From NCBI RefSeq assembly GCF_030345075.1, contig NZ_CP128361.1:3720001-3784000 (forward strand): 64,000 bases of DNA, read 5' to 3'. Below the pieces are notes generated by a model. The model was not told the DNA's origin. It made no database searches and saw nothing but the letters and a program-made list of their open reading frames with translations. This document shows positions 1 to 11,858 of the stretch, in pieces. Origin of the DNA: Solwaraspora sp. WMMA2065 (lineage in GTDB: Bacteria; Actinomycetota; Actinomycetes; Mycobacteriales; Micromonosporaceae). Numbering within the stretch: the first letter of the stretch is position 1; each line of letters begins with the position of its first letter. Made by a program: the position numbers and the translations under genes.

Positions 1-2625
<2,625 letters not shown>

Positions 2626-2797
2626 GGATCAACGCTCCCCTAGACGGTGTGCCTCACCATCGTAGGCGCATCTATCGGTACGGCGGCAGTCGCAGCCCGC
2701 ATCCAGCACCGGATATTCCGACATAACGGACCATGCCGGCGGGGTGCGTGCAGCATATGCGTTATGCCCTGCGCGAAAGCTGCGTCAGGATGGGCCG

Positions 2798-3925
2798 GTG
2801 GAACCCGTCGAACTCACCGAGGGCGGCGTCCGGCTTCGGATGTTTCTGCCCGACGACGCCCCTGCGGTCGCCGAGGCCTGCGGCGATCCGATCACCCAGC
2901 GGTTCATCCCCGACCTGCCCCGGCCATACACGGTCGTCGATGCACTGCGCTGGATCACCAAGGGGTCCACCGCCGCCTGGGCCGGCGGCGGCGCGGCCTG
3001 GGCGATCGCCGACCCGGGCAGCGACGAACTGCTCGGCTGCGTCGGGCTCAGCCGGGCCGTACCCGAGCGGGCCCAGATCGAGGTCGGCTACTGGATCACA
3101 CCCCGGGCCCGGGGCAAGGGGGCAGCCACCGCCGCCACCATCGCCGCCACCGGCCATGCGGTGCGCTCCGGGTTCGGTCGGGTCGAACTGCTCACCGACG
3201 CCGCCAACGCGGTCAGCCAGCGGGTGGCGCTGGCCGCCGGGTTCAGCTTCGAGGGGGTACGCCGGGGCGCCGCCAGCCAGCCCGGCCGAGGGCCGACCGC
3301 CGACCGGGAGGACCTGGTGGTCTGGACCCGGCTGGCCGGCGACCCACCGGGCCCGACCCCACGCACCCTGCCGGACCTGCCCGGCGACGGGTTGACGGAC
3401 GGGGTGGTCCGGCTGCGCCCGCTCGGCCCGGCCGACGTCGACTTCGCGTACCACCTGGAGTCGCTGCCCGACGTCGCCGCGACTTCGGTCCCACCGGTGG
3501 TGCCGACCCGCGCCCTGATCGAGGCGCAGTGCGCCAAGGCACCGGGCAGGTGGCTGGCCGGCCAGCGGATCGACGTGGTCGTCTGCGACGCGGCCAGCGG
3601 TACGCCGGCCGGGCGGATCGGGCTCGCCTATCTGAGTCCGGAACTCGGCGAGGCGATGATCGGCTATTCGCTGCTGCCCCAGTGGCGCGGGCGCGGCTAC
3701 ACCGCTCGGGCGGTACGGCTGCTCGCCCGGTGGATCTTCGCGAGTACGGCCGTCGCCCGGTTGGCCGCCGGTGCGCTGCCCAGCAACGTCGCGTCCCAGC
3801 GGGTGCTGGAGCGGGCCGGATTTCAGCGCGAAGGGCGGAACCGGGCCCAGTTGCCCGGCGCGGACGCCAGCCGCCACGACAGCGTCCAGTACTCGCTGCT
3901 ACCGGCCGACCTCGACGAAGCGTGA
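2798..3925 (+). CDS. Tandem GNAT-family N-acetyltransferase
   Basis: This protein of about 375 residues contains two consecutive GNAT acetyltransferase folds. Each opens with a typical strand (VRLRMFLPDDAPAV and VVRLRPLGPADVDF). Each also carries an acetyl-CoA loop region (ITPRARGKGAA in the first half, LLPQWRGRGYTARA in the second) and the late NxxSQRVxxxAGF pattern, seen as NAVSQRVALAAGF and NVASQRVLERAGF. I chose GTG 2798 because AGGA lies 7 bases upstream. An in-frame ATG at 2744 would add 18 non-conserved residues. GNAT proteins of this RimJ/RimL-like type acetylate protein N-termini, antibiotics or small amines, and the substrate cannot be read from sequence. The gene stands alone, divergent from secA and convergent with hpf. 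Confidence 0.88.
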   Translation: MEPVELTEGGVRLRMFLPDDAPAVAEACGDPITQRFIPDLPRPYTVVDALRWITKGSTAAWAGGGAAWAIADPGSDELLGCVGLSRAVPERAQIEVGYWITPRARGKGAATAATIAATGHAVRSGFGRVELLTDAANAVSQRVALAAGFSFEGVRRGAASQPGRGPTADREDLVVWTRLAGDPPGPTPRTLPDLPGDGLTDGVVRLRPLGPADVDFAYHLESLPDVAATSVPPVVPTRALIEAQCAKAPGRWLAGQRIDVVVCDAASGTPAGRIGLAYLSPELGEAMIGYSLLPQWRGRGYTARAVRLLARWIFASTAVARLAAGALPSNVASQRVLERAGFQREGRNRAQLPGADASRHDSVQYSLLPADLDEA

Positions 3926-3932
3926 GCCGCGC

Positions 3933-3998
3933 CGGCCGGTCGGATACCATCGACGACCGCCCGTTTGGCGGCGATGGGCAACGGTATCCGACCGGCCG
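3933..3998. terminator. Convergent hairpin between GNAT gene and hpf
   Basis: A 16-bp perfect inverted repeat (3933-3948 with 3983-3998) encloses a smaller nested stem (3957-3961 with 3967-3971). It sits just after the GNAT stop (3925) and before the hpf stop (4026), so it could terminate both strands. There is no clear U-tract, as is usual in high-GC actinobacteria. Confidence 0.7.
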
Positions 3999-4025
3999 AC
4001 CACGAATTGCCGAAATGGTGGTCGA

Positions 4026-4721
4026 TCAGGCGGTGACGGTCGGTTCAGCCAGCGCGATGACACCGTAGTCGTAGCCTTTGCGGCGGTAGACCACGCTCGG
4101 CCGGCCTGACTCCTTGTCCAGGAACAGATAGAAGTCGTGCCCGACCAGTTCCATCTGGAACAAGGCGTCGTCGACCGTCATCGGATCGCCCGGGTGTTCC
4201 TTCTCCCGGACGATATGCCAGGGCTGGTCGTCGTACTCGTCGACAACGTCGTCGTACCCATCGTCGGTGAAATCCTGCGCGGTGCGGTCGAGTACCGCGA
4301 CCGATGCCGCCGGCTCCTCGGTCGGCTGGGACGGCGGTAACGGGGCGAAGCCGTTCAGTCCTGCGGTCGGCAGCCCGGAGGTCGCCTCGGCCACCGAAAC
4401 CGGCGCGTGCCGGCCGCGGTGCACCCGGCGCCGGTCGGCGGCGCGGCGCAGCCGGGTGTCCAGCTTGCTGATGGCGGCGTCGAGGGCGCGGTAGAAATCC
4501 TTGGCGCACGCTTCCGCCCGGATCACCGGCCCGCGCGAGACACAGGTGAGTTCGACCCGCTGGCAGTGGTCCGACTGACGGGGATTGCGCTCGTGAAACA
4601 ACTCGACGTCGACGCGCATCAGCTTGTGGTCGTACCGTTCGACCTTGGCCAACTTCTCGGCTACATGGGCTCGGTAGTGGTCGGGGACCTCTACGTTGCG
4701 GCCTTTCACCACGATGTCCAC
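4026..4721 (-). CDS. hpf: Long-form ribosome hibernation promoting factor
   Basis: Long HPF binds the 30S subunit and dimerises 70S ribosomes into inactive 100S particles in stationary phase. The start is GTG 4721 (VDIVVKGRNVEVPDHY), preceded by a perfect AGGAGG. The protein has 231 residues, the usual length of the long form. The N-terminal S30AE domain spans about residues 1-100. An acidic, proline-rich linker follows, and the C-terminal dimerisation domain (TVDDALFQMELVGHDFYLF, then VVYRRKGYDYGVI) ends the protein. It is the last gene of the mtrA-mtrB-lpqB-comF-hpf array. A 269-bp gap separates it from comF, so it probably also has its own promoter. Confidence 0.95.
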   Translation of the reverse strand: MDIVVKGRNVEVPDHYRAHVAEKLAKVERYDHKLMRVDVELFHERNPRQSDHCQRVELTCVSRGPVIRAEACAKDFYRALDAAISKLDTRLRRAADRRRVHRGRHAPVSVAEATSGLPTAGLNGFAPLPPSQPTEEPAASVAVLDRTAQDFTDDGYDDVVDEYDDQPWHIVREKEHPGDPMTVDDALFQMELVGHDFYLFLDKESGRPSVVYRRKGYDYGVIALAEPTVTA

Positions 4722-4990
4722 GCGTGACCTCCTGAAACGATCTGAACGATCGGTGTCGCTGCGAAATAATGCAGGACCGGTCAGCGGACCGAGAGCGGTC
4801 GGCGTCGACCGGCCGGGTAGCGGAATACACCTCCCTCCGGGACACCTCAGGCGGTTGTTCAACCACCGGCCATACCCCTGATGCGCCTACGCTAACCCGC
4901 CGACGGCGGCGCGTCATCAGTTCGGCGGGGACCGGTGCGCGAAGATTCCCAGATCATGAACAAACCCCGACAAAGGACACCACACCCTGG

Positions 4991-5707
4991 TTACCGCAGG
5001 TGACGGCGTCGCGTCGCTGCGAGCACCACTGCGGCATACGCCGGCAGCCCCTGCGCGACGAGCAGCCGGTGCACGGCGGCCAGCGTCGCACCGGTGGTGA
5101 CGATGTCGTCCACCACGATCACCCGCAGTCGCGGATCCGCCCGCAGCGAGGTGTCAAGTCCGACCCGCCGGGGCCGAAACGCCGTCCGCGCGGACGCCAG
5201 CCGCGCCGCGCTGTCCATCCCGGCCGAGTCCGGGCGGGTCCGGGCCCGCAGCGGCCGCGCCACCGTGACCCGCCGGCCGTCGACCCGTAACCGGGCCGCC
5301 GCGTACCGGGTCAGCCGGGCGAGATGATCACCGTGCCGGGCCCGCGCCGCCGCAGCGGTGCTCGGCACCGGAACCAGCAGCACCGGCCGGTCCGCACCGG
5401 TGCCGACCGCGGCGGCAACCGCGTCGCCGAGCAGCCGGCCCAGCGGCCGGCCCAGCCCGTGCCGCCCCCGTTCCTTGTACGCCAGCAGCAACTCCCGCAG
5501 CACCCCCGCGTACTCACCCAACGCCACGCAGGGCGGCAGGTCCGGCGGGGCCGGCTCGGGGCGTACCGGCCGGGGACGCAGCCGCTGCACCTCGTCGGCG
5601 CACCGGCCGCACACACCGAACCGCAGCCGGCCGCCGGTGCGGCGGCAACCGGCGCACTCCGCCGGCAGCACCAGGTCGGCCAGCGCCGACCAGACGTCGC
5701 CCACCAC
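4991..5707 (-). CDS. comF: ComF family phosphoribosyltransferase-like protein
   Basis: ComF-family proteins combine an N-terminal zinc ribbon with a PRTase-like fold. In competent bacteria they support DNA uptake; in actinobacteria their role is unproven. Four cysteines that could bind zinc are visible (C18, C21, C33, C36). The PRPP-binding signature VIVVDDIVTTGAT lies near residue 200. The protein has 238 residues, the normal size. It starts 9 bp downstream of the lpqB stop and is probably co-transcribed with lpqB and mtrAB. Confidence 0.9.
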   Translation of the reverse strand: MVGDVWSALADLVLPAECAGCRRTGGRLRFGVCGRCADEVQRLRPRPVRPEPAPPDLPPCVALGEYAGVLRELLLAYKERGRHGLGRPLGRLLGDAVAAAVGTGADRPVLLVPVPSTAAAARARHGDHLARLTRYAAARLRVDGRRVTVARPLRARTRPDSAGMDSAARLASARTAFRPRRVGLDTSLRADPRLRVIVVDDIVTTGATLAAVHRLLVAQGLPAYAAVVLAATRRRHLR

Positions 5708-5716
5708 CGCCGCAGG

Positions 5717-7543
5717 TCAGTACAGGAAGAACGGGGCGGTCGGATTGGCGGTCGAGTTCTCCGGCTCCTCGGTCCCGCTCGGCTCCACCCCTTCGATCTC
5801 CTCCGGCCGGATCTGCTCGCTCGGCTCGAACAGGTCGTACGGCACACCGTTGGCGACGTACATCCGGGCACCGACCGTGCCGCCGCCGACCGGGTTCGCT
5901 GGATAGCCGGCCAGGTGGGTCACGCTCGCCCCGCCGAGGTCCCGCAGCGAACTGGTCTCGATCGCGCCGTCCACCGTCACGTCGTACAGGCTGACCCGCC
6001 CGTCAGGGTTCGTGCCGGCCGCCACCAGCAGCGTCTCGGCCACCCAGTCGACCTGGGTGAGGTCGGACAGTGAGGTCGGCACCCGGCGGGGTGGCAGCAC
6101 CTCGAGCTTGCCGCCCCGGCTCAGCGCGGCCACGTACAGCCGGCCGTCGACCACCAACGCGATCCGGTGACCGTCCGGGGCCGCCCCGACCGACTGCACC
6201 TCGCCCGTCACCCCGGGCAGCGTGACCTGTTCGACCGCACCGCTGCCGACCCTGAACGAGAACAGCCCGCCGTCCGCGACGACGAGACCCGCGTCACCTG
6301 GTGCCTTGAGCCAGACCGGCCGGCCGATGTCGTCGAAGGTCCGGGTGCTGGCGTCGAAGCTGGTACCGGCCCCGGTCGCCGCGCCGACGATCAGCCGCTG
6401 GGCACCGCCGTCGGCCACCGCGAGAGCCGCGTACGTGCCACCACCGGCCTGGGTGAAACCGGCGGTGACCACGTTCTGGTTGACCTCCTCGGTGAGCACC
6501 GGGATCGGCTCGCCGGAGCGCGCCGAGCTGCGCAGCCGGTGCACCCGGCCCTGGTAGACGGTGAACCGTTCGGGCGTCTCGGGCAGCGCCTGGGTGCCGT
6601 TCATCGCCAGCAGGTCGGCACCCGGGTAGACCTTCGGGGTCTGTCCCTGGATGGTCAGCTCCAGGTCGTTGTCGAACTCCGGCCACAGCGACCACATCAG
6701 CTGGCCGGCCAGTCGGTCGAGTTCGCGTTCGTCGGCGAACGGGGTCGCGTCGGCGATCAACGTGACCTTCAGCCGGTCCCCGGTGTCGGGCACGTTGCCG
6801 CCCGAGCGGATACCGCTCGGCAGCGCCTGCACCGCCGAGGCTAGCCAGCTCGACGGCCCGCCGATCAGCATGTCCAGCAGGACGGTGCGCTGGCGTTCCA
6901 ACGGCACCGCCACCGGCAGGTAGCGCAGATCCGGCACCAGCGCCCGTTCGCTGGTGTCCCAGAAGTAGATGGTGCGCTGCAGGTAGAACGTGTTCAACGC
7001 ATCCACGCTGAGCAGCAACGCCGCCGGCGGGTTGAGGACGAACTTGCCCGTCTCACCGGCGACCGACCCGACCTGGAAGGTGTACTCGGTGAACTCCGGC
7101 TCCTGGGCGGGCAGCGGCTCCAACGCCCCGTTCGGCCGCAGCAGGCCCAGCTGCTGGACGTCGAGCGCCACCTCCTCCACCCCGGCCTCGGCCCGGGTGA
7201 TCTGCGGACGTTCCCGCAGTCGGACCACGGTCAGCGCGACCTCAGGGTTGGGATCGCGGATGTCCGCGCGGTCCTGTGGCGCGACGTACTCACGTACCTG
7301 TTCCACTGCCCGTTCCGCCTCCACGGCGGCGGCCTGCAGGAAGTTGACGACGAACGCCTCGGTGTTGTTGCGTTCGTCGAGCCGCGACGCCGGCGTCTGG
7401 GCCCCGCCGCCACCGGTCGGCAGGCCGGGTGCCGGACCCTGTCCGTCGACCCGAACGTCGGTGTTCTCCGGAATGCCGCACCCGGCGAGCAGCACCCCGG
7501 CGAGCACCGGCAGCAGCGCCAGTCGACGCCACCGGCGGGTCAC
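5717..7543 (-). CDS. lpqB: Lipoprotein LpqB, MtrAB-associated
   Basis: LpqB is an outer-surface lipoprotein that interacts with the sensor domain of MtrB and modulates MtrAB signalling. The start GTG 7543 overlaps the mtrB stop as GTGA, giving 608 residues. A basic N-terminus and hydrophobic stretch end in the lipobox LLAGC, with Cys22 as the lipidation site. A GerMN-like domain occupies roughly residues 190-320, and the remainder resembles the LpqB beta-propeller with repeated VADGG-type turns. The order mtrA-mtrB-lpqB is conserved throughout actinobacteria, which makes the name secure. Confidence 0.95.
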   Translation of the reverse strand: MTRRWRRLALLPVLAGVLLAGCGIPENTDVRVDGQGPAPGLPTGGGGAQTPASRLDERNNTEAFVVNFLQAAAVEAERAVEQVREYVAPQDRADIRDPNPEVALTVVRLRERPQITRAEAGVEEVALDVQQLGLLRPNGALEPLPAQEPEFTEYTFQVGSVAGETGKFVLNPPAALLLSVDALNTFYLQRTIYFWDTSERALVPDLRYLPVAVPLERQRTVLLDMLIGGPSSWLASAVQALPSGIRSGGNVPDTGDRLKVTLIADATPFADERELDRLAGQLMWSLWPEFDNDLELTIQGQTPKVYPGADLLAMNGTQALPETPERFTVYQGRVHRLRSSARSGEPIPVLTEEVNQNVVTAGFTQAGGGTYAALAVADGGAQRLIVGAATGAGTSFDASTRTFDDIGRPVWLKAPGDAGLVVADGGLFSFRVGSGAVEQVTLPGVTGEVQSVGAAPDGHRIALVVDGRLYVAALSRGGKLEVLPPRRVPTSLSDLTQVDWVAETLLVAAGTNPDGRVSLYDVTVDGAIETSSLRDLGGASVTHLAGYPANPVGGGTVGARMYVANGVPYDLFEPSEQIRPEEIEGVEPSGTEEPENSTANPTAPFFLY

Positions 7544-9345
7544 GGTGCCGCTCCGGTCGCGGCCACGCCGCCACTGGCCCGGTCGTCGGAGCCGACGCTC
7601 TGCTCCGGGAGGACCACCATCGTGCCGACCGGTTCGGCGCCGGGCGGAGCGGGCTGCGTCGGCGCCCGCCACGGCTCGTCCGGATCGGCACCGTCCGACC
7701 CGCCGTCCGACGGCCGGCGGTCCTCCGGAACCAGCCGCAGCGGTGACGAGGCGAGCCGGTCACCGGCCCGGGCCGGCAGGGTGAGCCGGAACTGCGCACC
7801 CTCGCCAGGCGCGCCCCACGCTTCCAGCCAGCCGCCGTGCAGCCGGGCGTCCTCCACGCTGATCGACAGGCCGAGGCCGGTCCCACCGGTCTGCCGGGCA
7901 CGGGACGGATCCGCCCGCCAGAAGCGGTTGAACACCAACTTGTCCTCCCCGGCGCGCAGGCCGACCCCATGATCGCGTACGGTCACCGCGACTGCCGCGT
8001 CATCGACGCCGAGAGTGACCACCACCGGCCGGCCCTCGCCGTGCTCGACGGCGTTGCCGACCAGGTTGCGCAGCACCCGCTCGACCCGACGGGGATCCAC
8101 CTCGGCGATCACCGGCGTCGCGGGCAGTCGCAGCTCGATCCGCACGCCGAGCCGTGCGGCCAGCCCATCGAGCCGGTCGGCGACCCGGCGGACCACCGAC
8201 ACCAGATCGGTCGGCTCGGCGTCCAGCACGGCGAACCCGGCATCGAACCGGCTGATCTCCAGCAAATCGGTGAGCAGGCTCTCGAACCGGTCCAGCTCGG
8301 TCTGCAGCAGCTCGGCGCTGCGGGCCGCCGCCGGGTCGAAGCCGTCCCGCTCGGCGAAGAGCAGATCGGCGGCCATCCGTACGGTGGTCAGGGGGGTGCG
8401 CAGCTCGTGCGACACGTCGGAGGTGAACCGACGCTGCAGCCGGGACATCTCCTCCAGCCGGGTGATCTGCCGCTGCAGGTTGGTCGCCATCTGGTTGAAC
8501 GAGGCGGCCAGCATGGCCAGGTCGTCCTCGCCGTCGACCACCATCCGTTGGTCCAGCAGCCCGGCGGAGAGTCGCTGCGCGGTGCGCGCGGCCACCCGTA
8601 CCGGCGTGACGACCAGCCTGGTGACCAGCGCGGCCAGCAGGCCGAGCAGCATCACCAGGGCCAGTCCGGTGATGAGCACGGTCGCCCGGATCTGGTTGGC
8701 GGCCTGATCCTGGGTGGTCAGCGGCACCAGGTAGTAGAGCTCGACCTGACCGAACTTGGTCGGCACCGGGGAGCCGTAGACCAGGTACTTGAGCCGCCCC
8801 TCGCCGAGGTCACCGGTGCGGATCTGATGCGCCTGGGCACCGGAGCCGACGTGCCGGGCCAGTTCGTCGCTGATCATGCCGGACGCGTCCACCGCCGGCG
8901 AGGTCGCCGACTGGATCAGTGGGTAGCCGCTCGCCGCCATCACCACGACCACCCCACCCACCTGGTCGGGGTCGCCGCCGGCCAGGGTGCTGACGGTCAG
9001 CTCGAAGGTCACCCGGACCTGCGGGTCGAAGTACTGCGGATGCACGCTCATCTGCTCGGCGGCGTAGTCCCGCCCGTGGGTGAGCCGCCGCTGCACGTCC
9101 TCCCGGGCCCGGTCCAGCAGGATGTTGGTGCTCTGCGACGCCACCATGTACGCGAACCCGCCGACCAGCAGGCCGGACGCGACCAGGGTGATGGTCACCA
9201 CCCGCAGCTGCAGGGACCTGCGCCACATCCGCTGGGCTCCGCTGGTCACCGGCCGGGTCCGGGCCAGCAGCAGATCCCGCGCCGGGCGCAGTGCGCCACT
9301 GACACGGGAGGACAGGTCGGACACGGTGCGGGATCGGCCAGCCAC
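7540..9345 (-). CDS. mtrB: Sensor histidine kinase MtrB
   Basis: MtrB is the membrane sensor kinase of the MtrAB two-component system, which ties cell-wall metabolism and division to the cell cycle. Two membrane segments (about residues 47-69 and 222-245) bracket an extracellular sensor. HAMP and HisKA follow, with the phospho-accepting His313 in VSHELRTPLT. The HATPase domain shows the N-box around NLVGNAVEHGEG and a G-box DHGVGL/GTGLGLSI. The start is GTG 9345, 13 bp after the mtrA stop. The 601-residue protein has a proline- and acid-rich C-terminal tail after the kinase core, whose coding sequence ends on the lpqB start. Confidence 0.96.
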   Translation of the reverse strand: MAGRSRTVSDLSSRVSGALRPARDLLLARTRPVTSGAQRMWRRSLQLRVVTITLVASGLLVGGFAYMVASQSTNILLDRAREDVQRRLTHGRDYAAEQMSVHPQYFDPQVRVTFELTVSTLAGGDPDQVGGVVVVMAASGYPLIQSATSPAVDASGMISDELARHVGSGAQAHQIRTGDLGEGRLKYLVYGSPVPTKFGQVELYYLVPLTTQDQAANQIRATVLITGLALVMLLGLLAALVTRLVVTPVRVAARTAQRLSAGLLDQRMVVDGEDDLAMLAASFNQMATNLQRQITRLEEMSRLQRRFTSDVSHELRTPLTTVRMAADLLFAERDGFDPAAARSAELLQTELDRFESLLTDLLEISRFDAGFAVLDAEPTDLVSVVRRVADRLDGLAARLGVRIELRLPATPVIAEVDPRRVERVLRNLVGNAVEHGEGRPVVVTLGVDDAAVAVTVRDHGVGLRAGEDKLVFNRFWRADPSRARQTGGTGLGLSISVEDARLHGGWLEAWGAPGEGAQFRLTLPARAGDRLASSPLRLVPEDRRPSDGGSDGADPDEPWRAPTQPAPPGAEPVGTMVVLPEQSVGSDDRASGGVAATGAAP

Positions 9346-9358
9346 AGTACGGACCAGG

Positions 9359-10048
9359 CTAGCCGGTGCCCGCCTTGTAGCCCACGCCCCGAACGGTGAG
9401 GATGATTTCGGGTCGCTCCGGATCCGGCTCGATCTTGGCGCGCAGCCGCTGCACGTGCACGTTCACCAGCCGGGTGTCGGCCGCGTGCCGGTAACCCCAG
9501 ACCTGCTCCAGAAGCACCTCACGGGTGAACACCTGGCGCGGTTTGCGGGCCAGCGCGACCAGCAGGTCGAACTCCAGTGGGGTCAGCTTCACCTCCGCAC
9601 CGTCGCGGCTGACGGTGTGCGCCGGCACGTCGATGGTGATCTGGTTCCCCGGTGGCCCGATGGTGAGCAGTTCGGGCGCGACGTCCTCGCCCCGGCGCAG
9701 CCGGGCCCGCATCCGGGCGACCAGCTCCTTGGGCTTGAACGGCTTCACCACGTAGTCGTCGGCGCCGGACTCCAGGCCGAGCACGACGTCGACGGTGTCG
9801 CTCTTGGCGGTGAGCATGACGATCGGGATGCCCGATTCGGAGCGGATCGCCCGACAGACGTCGATCCCGCTCATCCCGGGCAGCATCAGGTCGAGCAGCA
9901 CGATGTCCGGCCGGTTGTCCCGGAACGCGGCGAGCGCCCGCTCACCGTCGGCAACGAACGACGGCAGGAAGCCCTCGCTGCGCAGCACGATACCCATCAT
10001 CTCCGCCAGGGCGGGATCGTCATCGACAACCAGCACGCGGGCTCTCAT
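9359..10048 (-). CDS. mtrA: Response regulator MtrA
   Basis: MtrA is an OmpR/PhoB-family DNA-binding response regulator. The receiver domain has the acidic pair D10-D11, phospho-acceptor D53 (LLDLMLPG), T80 and K102 (VVKPFKP). The C-terminal winged helix includes EVLLEQVWGYRHAADTRLVNVHVQRLR. ATG 10048 gives 229 residues, the normal MtrA length, although no strong ribosome site precedes it. It is the first gene of the mtrA-mtrB-lpqB-comF operon, divergent from the membrane-protein gene at 10258 across 209 bp that should hold both promoters. Confidence 0.96.
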   Translation of the reverse strand: MRARVLVVDDDPALAEMMGIVLRSEGFLPSFVADGERALAAFRDNRPDIVLLDLMLPGMSGIDVCRAIRSESGIPIVMLTAKSDTVDVVLGLESGADDYVVKPFKPKELVARMRARLRRGEDVAPELLTIGPPGNQITIDVPAHTVSRDGAEVKLTPLEFDLLVALARKPRQVFTREVLLEQVWGYRHAADTRLVNVHVQRLRAKIEPDPERPEIILTVRGVGYKAGTG

Positions 10049-10257
10049 GTGACCAATATTCCATCCCGGTTCCAGCGGTGGGGGACCGCCACCCGGCCGG
10101 GCTGGTGGCAGCGCCACCGGCCCGGTCGTGACATCCCCCATAGTCGCGACATTCCGGACGCCGCGCCGCCCTACAGCGGCTGACGGCGATCCGCGTGCCA
10201 CGATGGTAGGCCAGCGTCCCGTCCGAACCATCGACCACCTCGTCACCAGGAGTCCGC

Positions 10258-11118
10258 GTGGATCACGCCGGCCCGCCCGACGTGCTGCCGCTGCGCCCGC
10301 TCACCACGGGCGAACTGCTGGACGCAGCCGTGGGTCTGCTCCGCGGCCACGCGCCCGTCCTGTTGACCGTCGGCGCCGTACTCGCTCTCGGTGAGCAACT
10401 GCTGCTGCTCCCACTGCGCGAGGCGGCCGGAGCCACCGCCCCCGGGTACCTGCCGAGCTGGAACCGGCTCGGCCTCTACTGGCTGCTGCTCGCCGCCGGG
10501 GCAGCCCTCGAAGTGACGGCGATCGCCCTGCTCAGCGGCCTCACCTCGCGGGCTGCCGGAGCGGCGCTGTCCGGTCGGCGCAGCACCGGGGCCCGGCTGC
10601 TCGACCCGCGCGGCGGCCGGTTCGCCGCAGTCGTGCTGGCCGCCTGGGCGGCCGGCACCATCATGTTCACCGCCGCGCTCGCCGGACCGGTCTGGTTCAT
10701 CGGATACGCGGTCCTCGGGCTGGCGGTCCCGGCCGTGGTGCTGGACCGGGTGCCGGTCTGGCAGTCGCTGGCCCGGTCCGCCGCGCTCGCCACCCGCGCC
10801 GGGCTGCGCGCCGGGCTGATCCGCGTCCTGGGCTACCTGATCTGGTTCGTCATCCGCGCCGGCCTGGCGATCGGCGCGGTGAACCTGGTCGACCGGGACG
10901 CGGCGTGGCTCGCCGTCGCGACCGTCGCCGGCTGGACCCTTCTCAACGCGGTCGGCTACCCGGCACTCGCCTGCCTGGACGCCGTCCTGCACGTGGAGAC
11001 GCGGATGCGTACCGAAGGACTGGACATCCGCCTGCGGCGAGCGTCGACCCCGACGAGCACCTTCCGGGCCGCAGCGTCGGTGAGACCGGACGCCGGTTTG
11101 CCGGTTGCTGGCGGGTGA
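10258..11118 (+). CDS. Multi-pass membrane protein heading the DUF4129/MoxR cluster
   Basis: This 286-residue protein starts at GTG 10258, with AGGAG just upstream. It has about five to six hydrophobic helices: VLLTVGAVLAL, WLLLAAGAALEV, FAAVVLAAWAAGT, WFIGYAVLGLAVPAVV and AWLAVATVAGWTLL. The layout resembles the glycerophosphoryl-diester phosphodiesterase membrane-domain proteins often placed before DUF4129 genes, but no catalytic motif is visible. It ends in GTGA overlap with the DUF4129 gene, so translation is probably coupled. I infer a membrane partner of the MoxR/DUF58 system; its function is unknown. Confidence 0.8.
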   Translation: MDHAGPPDVLPLRPLTTGELLDAAVGLLRGHAPVLLTVGAVLALGEQLLLLPLREAAGATAPGYLPSWNRLGLYWLLLAAGAALEVTAIALLSGLTSRAAGAALSGRRSTGARLLDPRGGRFAAVVLAAWAAGTIMFTAALAGPVWFIGYAVLGLAVPAVVLDRVPVWQSLARSAALATRAGLRAGLIRVLGYLIWFVIRAGLAIGAVNLVDRDAAWLAVATVAGWTLLNAVGYPALACLDAVLHVETRMRTEGLDIRLRRASTPTSTFRAAASVRPDAGLPVAGG

Positions 11119-11858
11119 TCGCGACCGTGAGCCGCTGGTGGACCGAGTTCGTCGCCGCCGTCGGCGACGTCGTCCCGCTGCCCCTTGCCACAGTGCTGCT
11201 GATGGCCGGCGCCGCGTTGGTCGCCCTCGGATGGTTCCACTGGCCCCGCTGGTGGCCACGGCGCCGGCCCGGTCCATGGGGCTGGCTGGGCCGGCCGGGC
11301 CTAACCGACCGGCTGCGCCGGCTGGGCCGCTGGCGGCCGGCACCGCCCGGCCTGCCCCGCTGGCTGGCCGCGTTCGATCCGCGCCGCTGGCTGGCCGCGT
11401 TCGATCCACGCCGCTGGCTGGCCGCGTTCGATCCACGCCGCTGGCGGCGCCGGACGGCGACCGCCGGCGGCGATCGCCCCGGTGGTTCGCCGGTGCCGCC
11501 GCCCCGGTCGACCGACGTTCCGGCCGCACTCGCCGACCGGTACGCCGACCAGGGCCGGTACGCCGAGGCGGTCCGGGAACGGTTGCGCGCGATGGTCGTG
11601 GAGGTCACCGACCACGGGGTGCTCACCGACCGCCCCAGCTGGACCGTCACCGAACTCGCCGACGTGGCCGGGCGGACCGAGCCGGCCGCCCACCCCGTGC
11701 TGACCGAGGCCGGCGACATCTTCAGCGACGTGTGGTACGGAGAGCAGCCGGCACTGCCCGGCCACGACCGGCGGATGCGCGAACTCGCCGGCCAGCTGCG
11801 TCAGGCACTCGACCAGGACCGTCGGCCCGCCGGCCAGCGACCGGGCCGGCGACGGTGA
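11115..11858 (+). CDS. DUF4129 domain membrane protein
   Basis: This 247-residue protein has one N-terminal membrane helix (VVPLPLATVLLMAGAALVAL). A very basic, tryptophan- and proline-rich juxtamembrane stretch follows. The C-terminal DUF4129 region (about residues 135-240) includes ADQGRYAEAVRERLRAMVVE, TDRPSWTVTELA and FSDVWYG. DUF4129 proteins neighbour MoxR ATPases and transglutaminase-like or DUF4350 proteins in actinobacteria and are presumed to act with them at the membrane. GTG 11115 overlaps the previous stop, and the gene ends as GTGA overlap with the DUF4350 gene. The juxtamembrane part contains three perfect copies of the peptide RWLAAFDPR. Confidence 0.85.
   Translation: MIATVSRWWTEFVAAVGDVVPLPLATVLLMAGAALVALGWFHWPRWWPRRRPGPWGWLGRPGLTDRLRRLGRWRPAPPGLPRWLAAFDPRRWLAAFDPRRWLAAFDPRRWRRRTATAGGDRPGGSPVPPPRSTDVPAALADRYADQGRYAEAVRERLRAMVVEVTDHGVLTDRPSWTVTELADVAGRTEPAAHPVLTEAGDIFSDVWYGEQPALPGHDRRMRELAGQLRQALDQDRRPAGQRPGRRR
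11358..11438. repeat. 27-bp in-frame triplicate repeat inside the DUF4129 gene
   Basis: Three tandem 27-bp units (11358-11384, 11385-11411, 11412-11438) encode the nonapeptide RWLAAFDPR three times. The units are identical except for one synonymous change (CCG to CCA) in unit 1 versus units 2 and 3. The unit length is a multiple of three, so copy number can vary without breaking the frame. Confidence 0.95.
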
